A stretch of 64,000 bases of DNA from CAVRZR01 sp964354215. GTDB lineage: Bacteria > Actinomycetota > Coriobacteriia > Anaerosomatales > CAVRZR01. Positions 51,024 to 58,030 of this stretch are shown here, in pieces (within the stretch, counting starts at the first letter, position 1; each line of letters begins with the position of its first letter). Under the pieces are notes generated by a model. That model saw nothing but the letters and a program-made list of their open reading frames with translations. It was not told the origin of the DNA and did no database searches. Both the position numbers and the translations under genes were made by a program. Where the stretch lies: the NCBI GenBank assembly GCA_964354215.1, contig CAYGYT010000005.1, positions 17,589 through 81,588 on the forward strand, given 5' to 3'.

Positions 51024-51950
51024 TCACCCCACGTACCAGATCATCGGGTCGTTGCTCGTCTCTTCCTTAAGGCGCCACACGCGGCGGGTCTTCAGAAGCA
51101 TCGAGACCTCGCTCTCGGGATCGTTCAGATCGCCGAACTTGCGCGCGCCCACAGGGCAGGCTTCGGTGCAAACCGTGGTCTCCCCCTCGCGGGTGCGCTG
51201 GATGCAAAACGTGCACTTCTCGACGACTCCGGCCTTCTCCTCCAATGGGACGTCCGGATTACGCTCTGCCTTCGGCACCTCCGGCTCGACCCAGTTGAAG
51301 TGACGGGCGTCGTAGGGGCAGGTCACCATGCAGTTCCGGCACGCGATGCACTTGTTGTAGTCGATGACGACGATACCGTCGGGCTCTTTCCACGTGGCGA
51401 TGACAGGGCAGCCGTAGACGCACGTGGGCTTGGCGCAATGCATGCACTGGACCGGCAGGTACCACTTGTCTGGCCGGCCGCCCTCTTCGTAGTCGAGCTT
51501 CGCCGTCTCGAGCTCGACTTTGCCCAACTCCATCTCGAGCACCTGTATGTATGTGAAGCCCGAGTTACGGCCGATGTTGTTCTCCTCGACGCACGCGTAG
51601 ACGCAGCGGCGACAGCCGATGCAGGCCTTCACGTCGATGACCATCGCCCAGTTCTGCGGACCTGCGGGTTTGGTGGCGTACCAGACGGGCTTGCCGGGGT
51701 AGCGCACGGCCTCGTTCATCTCGATGATCTCGGCGATCGCCTCGTTGCTGGTTGCGATGTCGCTCACTTCACCGGTGGACTCGGTGGCCTGCACCGCCTG
51801 CGGTAGCGCGGTAACGATCGCAGGGACGGTTCCAGCCGCCAAGACTCCCGCGGCGATTCCCAAGCTCTCTACGAAACGGCGCCTCGAGAGGGTGGTGCCT
51901 TCCGGCGCCCGCTTGACCTCGTCGCTCACGTGCTCGATGTCTTCACTCAT
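51024..51950 (-). CDS. Tat-exported ferredoxin, HmcB/NrfC/PsrB type
   Basis: 308 residues. A twin-arginine signal (SRRRFVESLGIAAGVLAAGT) sends it outside folded. Four [4Fe-4S] sets follow: CIGCRRCVYAC, CMHCAKPTCVYGC, CIACRNCMVTC and CTFCIQ with CTEACP. This is the electron-transfer subunit paired with NrfD-type proteins. ATG 51950 follows GGAAGG; it overlaps by 4 nt the stop of the tetrahaem cytochrome gene. The C-terminal LKTRRVWRLKEETSNDP is typical of the family. Confidence 0.88.
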   Translation of the reverse strand: MSEDIEHVSDEVKRAPEGTTLSRRRFVESLGIAAGVLAAGTVPAIVTALPQAVQATESTGEVSDIATSNEAIAEIIEMNEAVRYPGKPVWYATKPAGPQNWAMVIDVKACIGCRRCVYACVEENNIGRNSGFTYIQVLEMELGKVELETAKLDYEEGGRPDKWYLPVQCMHCAKPTCVYGCPVIATWKEPDGIVVIDYNKCIACRNCMVTCPYDARHFNWVEPEVPKAERNPDVPLEEKAGVVEKCTFCIQRTREGETTVCTEACPVGARKFGDLNDPESEVSMLLKTRRVWRLKEETSNDPMIWYVG

Positions 51951-52600
51951 GTCTTGGACCTTCCGAAGACCAGATAGCCAGCGATGCCGAGGGTCGTGAG
52001 CAAGCCAAGTACTGCGGCAACTACCATCCACATGGGCGTGTACACAGGCGGGGGAACTGGGGGCGAGGCGAAGGGCCTGAATGGCTCGCGGTCCCAGCCC
52101 ACGGCGTTCACTTCCATACCGGTGCCCTGGAACGGCGGAATCGCCCCCACGTAAATCCAGGACGGCGTGTGCGGGTCGTGGCAGCCCGCGGAGGTGCACT
52201 TCTCCATGTGGTTGCCGTGGATGCCTGCTTCGAACTCCCTGTACTTCTCGAAGTGGCACCGCTGGCAGACGCGCGAGATGTCCCCGGTGATGTCGACGAA
52301 GCTGCCGTCGGGCAGGAGCAGCTTGCCCGGATTCCTCGATGGATCGTCATGACAAAAGAGACACGCTTTGTCGTCCTTGCCCAGCGTGTCGTGTACCTCG
52401 AGTGTGATCTCGTGCTTCTTCATGCCGTTGGGGAGCGGCTTGGTCGGCTTCCCGTCGGGACCGAGAACGACCGGGTGGCAGTCGGTGCACGGGTAGAAGT
52501 TGAGCTCTCCAGTCGATGAGTGCCCCGCGAACGCGCTCGCCGCGAAGCAGAAGAACGCGAGCACGAGGACCACTGCGAGTACGATCCCTGCACGTCGCAC
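51947..52600 (-). CDS. 4-haem cytochrome c with C-terminal anchor
   Basis: 217 residues if started at GTG 52600; the frame is open to 52705 and a GTG at 52663 is an alternative, neither with a strong ribosome-binding site. Signal peptide AGIVLAVVLVLAFFCFAASA. Three CXXCH motifs (CTDCH, CLFCH, CQRCH) and one CX4CH (CTSAGCH). One C-terminal membrane helix (WMVVAAVLGLLTTLGIAGYL) with a short cytoplasmic RSKT end. Layout recalls the small cytochromes that head Nrf- and Hmc-type operons. First gene of the minus-strand operon, divergent from a response regulator. Confidence 0.82.
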   Translation of the reverse strand: MRRAGIVLAVVLVLAFFCFAASAFAGHSSTGELNFYPCTDCHPVVLGPDGKPTKPLPNGMKKHEITLEVHDTLGKDDKACLFCHDDPSRNPGKLLLPDGSFVDITGDISRVCQRCHFEKYREFEAGIHGNHMEKCTSAGCHDPHTPSWIYVGAIPPFQGTGMEVNAVGWDREPFRPFASPPVPPPVYTPMWMVVAAVLGLLTTLGIAGYLVFGRSKT

Positions 52601-52750
52601 AGAGTGGACTGGTCGCCGGAGGCCGGATACTGTGGTCGGACACGTCCCGTCTATAGCGCCCACACCTCCCGCATATTCAGGGGACTTCAGTAATCGCACA
52701 CACACTAGCAGGCGGTCTAGCCCGCCCCATTCGCCTAGTATTGCCGAATT

Positions 52751-52788
52751 GTTAGGGTTGCGTTAGAGGCCGTCGAGGGTTCGGTTAG
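52751..52788. promoter_or_regulatory. 11-bp phased direct repeats between divergent cytochrome operons
   Basis: GTTAG occurs at 52751, 52762 and 52784, with a weaker TCGAG at 52773, giving four steps of exactly 11 bp. This is the usual operator form for OmpR/PhoB-type regulators. It lies between the minus-strand cytochrome operon and the plus-strand regulator gene. A TATTAT -10-like box follows at 52816-52821. Confidence 0.55.
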
Positions 52789-52823
52789 AGGGCATCGGAA
52801 GGGCGGCAAGCTCGGTATTATCG

Positions 52824-53579
52824 ATGACTGAACGCCCCGGACCCGACGCGAACCCCGGCCCCGGGCCCCGACCCGCGCCCTCTAGAAAGCGTACGTCATT
52901 GAAACGCGTTCTGGTCGTCGATGACGAGGATTCGATCCTGAAGGTCGTAGACTACGCGCTCTCGCAGGCGGGCTATGAGGTGCATACCGCGCGAGACGGA
53001 GCCGGCGCGGAGTTCATGTGCTCGCAGGTCAATCCGGACCTCGTCATCCTCGATGTGATGTTGCCCGGGAAGTCGGGGCTCGAGATTGCGCGTGACCTGC
53101 GCGCCACATCCGACGTCCCGATTATCATGCTCTCCGCACGCGGGGACGAGGTCGACCGCGTTCTCGGCCTGGAGTTCGGCGCGGACGACTACGTGACCAA
53201 GCCGTTCTCACCGCGCGAGCTCGTGAGCCGCGTCAAGGCGATCCTTCGCAGAGCGGGAGCGACGGTCGACGAGAAGGCACTGATCACGGTTGGCGATTTG
53301 CACATAGACACGCGTGCGCGTCAGGTGAAGCTGGCCGACACACCGGTACACCTCACAAGCAGCGAGTACCGGATCCTCCTACATCTTGCGACGCACCCCG
53401 GTACCGCTTTCTCACGCGACGCGATCCTCAGCTCGCTGTGGGAGGAGTCGCCCGTCGGCGACGCGCGCGCGATCGACGTCCACATCCACAACATCCGAGA
53501 GAAGCTCGAGCGGGATCCCAAGGACCCGACGTACGTTCTCACCGTGCGCGGGTTCGGCTACCGCCTCAGAGAGCGGTGA
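52824..53579 (+). CDS. OmpR-family response regulator
   Basis: 251 residues. A Pro/Arg-rich N-terminal extension (1-25) precedes a full receiver: acidic pair in VVDDEDS, phosphoacceptor Asp77 (LVILDVMLPGKSG) and switch Lys in VTKPFSP. The winged helix has TSSEYRILLHLATHPG, then AIDVHIHNIREKLERDPKDP and TVRGFGYRLR. The TATTAT box is only 2 nt before ATG 52824, so translation may really start further in, for example at the TTG of LKRVLVV. No kinase gene is adjacent; it lies 3 nt before a cytochrome gene. It is a paralogue of the regulator at 57137-57823. Confidence 0.9.
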   Translation: MTERPGPDANPGPGPRPAPSRKRTSLKRVLVVDDEDSILKVVDYALSQAGYEVHTARDGAGAEFMCSQVNPDLVILDVMLPGKSGLEIARDLRATSDVPIIMLSARGDEVDRVLGLEFGADDYVTKPFSPRELVSRVKAILRRAGATVDEKALITVGDLHIDTRARQVKLADTPVHLTSSEYRILLHLATHPGTAFSRDAILSSLWEESPVGDARAIDVHIHNIREKLERDPKDPTYVLTVRGFGYRLRER

Positions 53580-53582
53580 GCG

Positions 53583-54551
53583 ATGTCGCGGTCCACGACG
53601 AAGTCGCGAACCTGGCTCGCGATCGCCTTGATCGTGGTCGTGGCGTTCGCGCTCGCGGCGTTCTGGATCGCGAGCACCGGGAATAGCCCGGTATCCACCG
53701 TCGTCACCTGGTTCTGGAAGCTCGACTACCGGGTGTTTCCGGTCGAGGACAAGGCCAAACTTGCGTCGCTCCACCTGAACTCGTCGCGGGACTCTCGCGA
53801 GCGGTGCGTCGCCTGCCATGATGACAAGACGAGTTCGAAGCTCGTGCTGCACCGCATTCACTTGCGAAGCAAGCTGCTCGCGAACCTCGAGTGCCATGAT
53901 TGCCACCAGCGAGTCGACCTCACAAAGCGGGGGAATCGGGCGGTCGTGACGTGGGTCGATGTCGGGTTCTGTAAGAAGTGCCACTCGGCGTTCCCAGGAC
54001 TGGACTCGGGTTCGCCCATGCGTCCTGAGTACTTCGAACGCGACTGCACGACGTGCCACACGGGTGAGAAAGCACCCAAGCACGACCAGCCCTACCTTCC
54101 CAAGACGGTGCCGTCATCCGAGTGCAAGGGTTGTCATGGTGGGCGGGTGCTGCCGTCGGCGGCCCGCCACGAGCAATCCGACTGGATCAAGACGCACGGT
54201 ACCGAGGCGCTCGCGGTCGGTGCCGATACCTGCTACCAGTGTCACGACTTCGGCCTCAAGTTCTGCGACAAGTGCCACGCGAAGAAGCCGCCTACGCATC
54301 TGCCTGCTGAACGATGGCGTGCCACCCACGCCGAGGCCGCCCGCGCGGACACGCGGGTGTGCTACTCGTGCCACAAGGTGAGCTTCTGCAAGAAGTGTCA
54401 CCTGAACCACGAGGCGGGGTGGATGCAGAGGCATCCGGCGTTCGTGAACGAGAAGGGTGTCTCGAGCTGCAGGGAGTGCCACAGCGAGTCGGCCTGCGGG
54501 TACTGCCATATGCAGATGTCGGCGGCCGCGGATTCGACTGCGACACCGTAG
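53583..54551 (+). CDS. 11-haem membrane-anchored cytochrome c
   Basis: 322 residues. Signal anchor TWLAIALIVVVAFALAAFWI. Eleven CXXCH motifs: CVACH, CHDCH, CKKCH, CTTCH, CKGCH, CYQCH, CDKCH, CYSCH, CKKCH, CRECH and CGYCH. The gene starts 3 nt after the response-regulator stop, so the pair is one transcript. The ends of the haem part (NEKGVSSCRECHSESACGYC) resemble those of the 12-haem protein (VEQRGAAFCIQCHFATYCTDC), suggesting common descent. A Ser/Ala/Thr-rich tail ends the protein. Confidence 0.87.
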   Translation: MSRSTTKSRTWLAIALIVVVAFALAAFWIASTGNSPVSTVVTWFWKLDYRVFPVEDKAKLASLHLNSSRDSRERCVACHDDKTSSKLVLHRIHLRSKLLANLECHDCHQRVDLTKRGNRAVVTWVDVGFCKKCHSAFPGLDSGSPMRPEYFERDCTTCHTGEKAPKHDQPYLPKTVPSSECKGCHGGRVLPSAARHEQSDWIKTHGTEALAVGADTCYQCHDFGLKFCDKCHAKKPPTHLPAERWRATHAEAARADTRVCYSCHKVSFCKKCHLNHEAGWMQRHPAFVNEKGVSSCRECHSESACGYCHMQMSAAADSTATP

Positions 54552-54636
54552 GCGCGCAGCGCGGGGCACCCGACTTCTCACAGAACCCTAACAGGAGAGA
54601 AATCGCCTGCGAACCTGCCCGGGCGGCGCCCCGTCG

Positions 54637-54654
54637 ATACTCTCGCTAGAGTAT
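54637..54654. promoter_or_regulatory. Palindrome upstream of membrane protein gene
   Basis: Perfect 7-bp inverted repeat ATACTCT-CGCT-AGAGTAT, 40 nt before the ATG at 54694. It may be an operator or a promoter-embedded palindrome. A GTTAGGGTT element (minus strand, 54592-54584) like that at 52751 lies 45 nt upstream. Confidence 0.35.
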
Positions 54655-54693
54655 TCATCCACGCACGCACGGCGAACGCGAAAGGCAGGGACC

Positions 54694-55302
54694 ATGTCAC
54701 TCATCATTGGGGCGGTACTCATCATCGGAGGACTCCTTGCAGCGGCGGCCTTCGCCGTCGGTGCTGCGGCGCTCCTGGGTCTCATCGTGCACGACGTGGT
54801 TTCGTGGCGCAGGGGCGATCGCGCATCGAGCCAGGTTGCCGTCGAGCAGCCCGAGTGGGTCCGCTCGAAGGAGGACGCCGAGGGCCGGATCAGCCTGCAG
54901 CGGGGTATCGCGCGAGCCTTTGTGATCCTGGGAGGCGCCTTCTGGGGCGTCGCCGTCTTCGTCGGCCTGTACTCGTACCTCCAGTCGGGCATGGCGTGGG
55001 CGCTTCTCGGAGCGTTCGTCCCGTTCGTCGCGACGCTCGCCACACTGATCGTGGGCTGGTACTACGAGCGGGTCACCGCCGTGATGCTGGTCCTGGGCAC
55101 AGCCGCTGTCGTGTACTGGGGTGTCACGTACCAGTTCGAGCTCGGTGTCTGGGCGCTCGCCACGGTCGCCCTGATCGGTCCGATGATGACCGCGTCAGTG
55201 CTGTTCTGGCTCGCCCGTCGCGAGCAGGCGCAGCTGGACATCATGCTCGCCTCGCGCCCAGAGCTGGCTCCGGCGTTCGCCACGAACGAGTCTCGGTCCT
55301 AG
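54694..55302 (+). CDS. Polytopic membrane protein of unknown function
   Basis: 202 residues. About five hydrophobic segments: an N-terminal helix, then a 50-residue polar loop, then four helices (AFVILGGAFWGVAVFVGLY and following). GAAAGGCAGGGACC precedes the ATG. The C-terminus is polar (LARREQAQLDIMLASRPEL). There is no haem, Fe-S or transporter signature. It is separated from the cytochrome gene by 142 nt and ends before a strong convergent terminator. Function not recognised. Confidence 0.65.
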   Translation: MSLIIGAVLIIGGLLAAAAFAVGAAALLGLIVHDVVSWRRGDRASSQVAVEQPEWVRSKEDAEGRISLQRGIARAFVILGGAFWGVAVFVGLYSYLQSGMAWALLGAFVPFVATLATLIVGWYYERVTAVMLVLGTAAVVYWGVTYQFELGVWALATVALIGPMMTASVLFWLARREQAQLDIMLASRPELAPAFATNESRS

Positions 55303-55330
55303 AGTCCGCAGCACGACCTACGAGTCACCG

Positions 55331-55356
55331 CGAGGGCCGGCATACGCCGGCCCTCG
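55331..55356. terminator. Strong bidirectional terminator
   Basis: Perfect 11-bp stem CGAGGGCCGGC / GCCGGCCCTCG with loop ATAC, between the convergent membrane protein and kinase genes. Confidence 0.8.
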
Positions 55357-55360
55357 TTCG

Positions 55361-57133
55361 CTAGTCCGCACGCGGCAGGTCGAAGCGGAAGGTGGCGCCT
55401 TCGCCCGGACGGGAGTCGACGCCGATGGTGCTTTCGTGTGCCTCGACGATCTCTTTCGCGATCGAGAGTCCGAGACCCGTGCCGCGCGTGGTTGCGCGCG
55501 ACTCGTCGACTCGGAAGAAGCGGTCGAACAAGCGGGGTATCGCCTCGGGGTCGATACCTGAACCGTCGTCCTGGACCTCGAGTGTGACTACGCGGTCGGA
55601 TGGGCTGGCGCGCAGCGTGATGGTGCCCCCACTCGAGGTGTACTTGAGGGCGTTGCCGACGAATCCGAGCAGCACCTGCATGATGCGGTCGCGGTCGCAC
55701 ATCACGTCGAGCGTTTCGTCGGGAAGGTCCACCGCGATCGTGACGCCCGAGCGTTCGGCGAGCGGGTGCATCACCGAGGCGACTTCGCCGAGGAGCTCGA
55801 CCACCGGGACCGGTTCACGGTCGAGCATGAGGCCGCCGCCCTCGAGCTGCGCGAGTGTGAGCAGGTCGGCGACGAGCCTTCCCAAGCGATCGACCTCGAG
55901 CGTCATGGTCTGCAGGAAGTCGTCGCGCACCTCGGGGTCGTCCTTCGCGCCAGTGGTCAGGAGTTCGAGCAGCCCCTTGAGCGCCGAGATGGGCGTGCGC
56001 AGCTCGTGGCTGGCATCGGCGACGAAGCGCCGCTGCGCGTCCTCGAGTCGTTTCTGCTCGGTGATGTCGCTCATAAGGAGGACGGCGCCCACGGTCTGGC
56101 CCTCCACCGAGAAGATCGGCGCACCGTGGAGCAGGATCGCCCGATCGCCGAGGGAGGTCGTGGCCGAGCCGGCCGACCCGGTGAGTCCCCGGTCCACGAT
56201 GTCGAGCAGCGACTCGGCGTCCGTGAGATCGCTCGCGTGTCTTCCGACGATCTCATCGCGGCCCTGTCGCACACCGAACAGCTCGATCGCTTCCGGGTTG
56301 ATGACGCGCACGGCGCCCTGGGAATCGAAGGCCACAACACCCTCGCCCATGGACTCGACGACCGCCGCTATCTCTTGCTCTCGCTCACGGAGAACGGAGA
56401 ACGTGTCGCCGAGCGTCACCGCCATGCGGTTGTACGAGTCGGTGAGCTCGAAGATCTCATCGGGGATGAGACCGGTGGGGAGGCGCTGATCGAAGTCGCC
56501 ACCGGCAATGGCTGCGGCCGCCTTTGACATCTGGCGCACGCGACGCCCGATGTACTCCGAGAAGCCGAGTCCGAGCAGGCCCGACACGATCAACGCGATC
56601 CAAAACGTCGTCCACAGCTGACTCCTGAGTGCGTCGAGTACCGCGAGCGACTGGGTGACGGGACTTGCGATCACGGCGCTCGCCGCTCGCCGCCCGTCCG
56701 GGTTGTAGATGGCCTTGCCCGCGACGACGTAGCCATTGCGCTTGAGCGTCATCTGTGAGTAGGGCGGCGAGTCGGCAAGTCCCTCGATCCGCGCCTCTTC
56801 GAGCACTGCCTGCGGCGGACCGCCCCTATGCGCCGAGTCGATGAGCGACCCGTCGATGTCGTAGACCCAGACGTCATCGCCATAGATCAGGCGGAACCCG
56901 CGCACCTGCTCGCGCAGGCGCGCGCGGCTTTCCACAGTGAGCGGGAACTCGGCGCTTAGCCGTGAGGCTAGGGCCGAAGCATCACTAAGCTGTTCGGTCT
57001 CACCGAGCTGGATGAGGGTGCGCTGGAGAGCCTGCGACAGCGACACCGACAGGATGAGGATGGCGACGACGATGACGATGACGAACAACTCGGTCTGCCA
57101 GAGGCGAACCGATGTTCGCCGGCGCCCGGGCAT
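55361..57133 (-). CDS. Membrane sensor histidine kinase
   Basis: 590 residues. Two membrane helices (LFVIVIVVAILILSVSL near residue 16 and FWIALIVSGLLGLGFSEY near 180) flank an extracytoplasmic sensor of about 140 residues. HAMP (190-245), a PAS domain (about 265-370), HisKA with ADASHELRTPISALKG (phospho-His) and HATPase follow; N-box VLLGFVGNALKYTS, then DDGSGI and TRGTGLGLSIAKEI. This order matches PhoR/WalK-like kinases. The start ATG lies 3 nt after the stop of the regulator gene. Confidence 0.92.
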   Translation of the reverse strand: MPGRRRTSVRLWQTELFVIVIVVAILILSVSLSQALQRTLIQLGETEQLSDASALASRLSAEFPLTVESRARLREQVRGFRLIYGDDVWVYDIDGSLIDSAHRGGPPQAVLEEARIEGLADSPPYSQMTLKRNGYVVAGKAIYNPDGRRAASAVIASPVTQSLAVLDALRSQLWTTFWIALIVSGLLGLGFSEYIGRRVRQMSKAAAAIAGGDFDQRLPTGLIPDEIFELTDSYNRMAVTLGDTFSVLREREQEIAAVVESMGEGVVAFDSQGAVRVINPEAIELFGVRQGRDEIVGRHASDLTDAESLLDIVDRGLTGSAGSATTSLGDRAILLHGAPIFSVEGQTVGAVLLMSDITEQKRLEDAQRRFVADASHELRTPISALKGLLELLTTGAKDDPEVRDDFLQTMTLEVDRLGRLVADLLTLAQLEGGGLMLDREPVPVVELLGEVASVMHPLAERSGVTIAVDLPDETLDVMCDRDRIMQVLLGFVGNALKYTSSGGTITLRASPSDRVVTLEVQDDGSGIDPEAIPRLFDRFFRVDESRATTRGTGLGLSIAKEIVEAHESTIGVDSRPGEGATFRFDLPRAD

Positions 57134-57136
57134 GCC

Positions 57137-57823
57137 CTAGTCCTCTTTCAGCCGGTAGCCGAATCCACGGACCGTCAGGAGGTACTCCGGGTCCTTGGGG
57201 TCGAGCTCGAGCTTCTCGCGCATGTTGTGGACGTGTACGTCGATGGCGCGCTCGTCTCCCACCGGCGACTCGTTCCACAGGTCCGCGAGGATGCTCGACC
57301 GCGAGAACGCCTTGCCCGGGTGGCGGGCCAACAGATGCAAGATCCCATACTCCGAGGTTGTGAGGTGTACCGGCTCACCGCGCATGGACACCTGGTGCGA
57401 ATCCGCGTCTATGACCAGATCACCCACCACCACGCGCGCGTGCTCGCCCGCCCCGCGGCCCGCGCGGCGCAGGATCGCTTTGACGCGGCTCACGAGCTCG
57501 CGCGGTGAGAACGGCTTGGTCACGTAGTCGTCGGCCCCGAACTCCAGGCCGAGGATGCGGTCGACTTCGTCGCCACGAGCAGAGAGCATGACGATCGGCA
57601 CATCCGAGGTCTGCCGGATCTCCCGTGCGAGATCGAGCCCCGACTTGCCGGGGAGCATGATGTCGAGGATGAGCAGGTCGGGGTCGACCTCCTCGACGAG
57701 GAACGCCCCGCCCGCGGCGTCGCCAGCGGTGTGGACCTCGAAGCCCTCCTGCTCGAGCGCGTAGCGGACCGCTTTGAGGATCGATTCCTCGTCATCGACG
57801 GCGACGATTCGTTGTGCCGACAT
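57137..57823 (-). CDS. OmpR-family response regulator
   Basis: 228 residues from ATG 57823. Receiver with VDDEES, phosphoacceptor Asp54 (LILDIMLPGKSG) and VTKPFSP; winged helix with TTSEYGILHLLARHPG and AIDVHVHNMREKLELDPKDP. It is the cognate partner of the kinase gene 3 nt downstream. Nearly all of the receiver output interface is identical to the regulator at 52824-53579 (SARGDEVDR, LGLEFGADDYVTKPFSPREL), so both may be driven by this one kinase. The extended frame to 58072 is not supported. Confidence 0.93.
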   Translation of the reverse strand: MSAQRIVAVDDEESILKAVRYALEQEGFEVHTAGDAAGGAFLVEEVDPDLLILDIMLPGKSGLDLAREIRQTSDVPIVMLSARGDEVDRILGLEFGADDYVTKPFSPRELVSRVKAILRRAGRGAGEHARVVVGDLVIDADSHQVSMRGEPVHLTTSEYGILHLLARHPGKAFSRSSILADLWNESPVGDERAIDVHVHNMREKLELDPKDPEYLLTVRGFGYRLKED

Positions 57824-58030
57824 AGAGGCTCCATGCGTAGGGGTTGTTGCTCGCATCCATAGGATATCCTCCCGGCCGTCACGATTGTGAGCCGAGAGGC
57901 GAGTTCGGCCCATGGTGGCTTCGGCCCGTGCTGTGCTCTTCCCACGCGCGGTACACTGAAGGTTCGGCAGGAATCGGCCCGTTCGGCGTATGTCGGACTT
58001 CGGCCGGACTTCGAAGGAGAGAGTCGCCCC

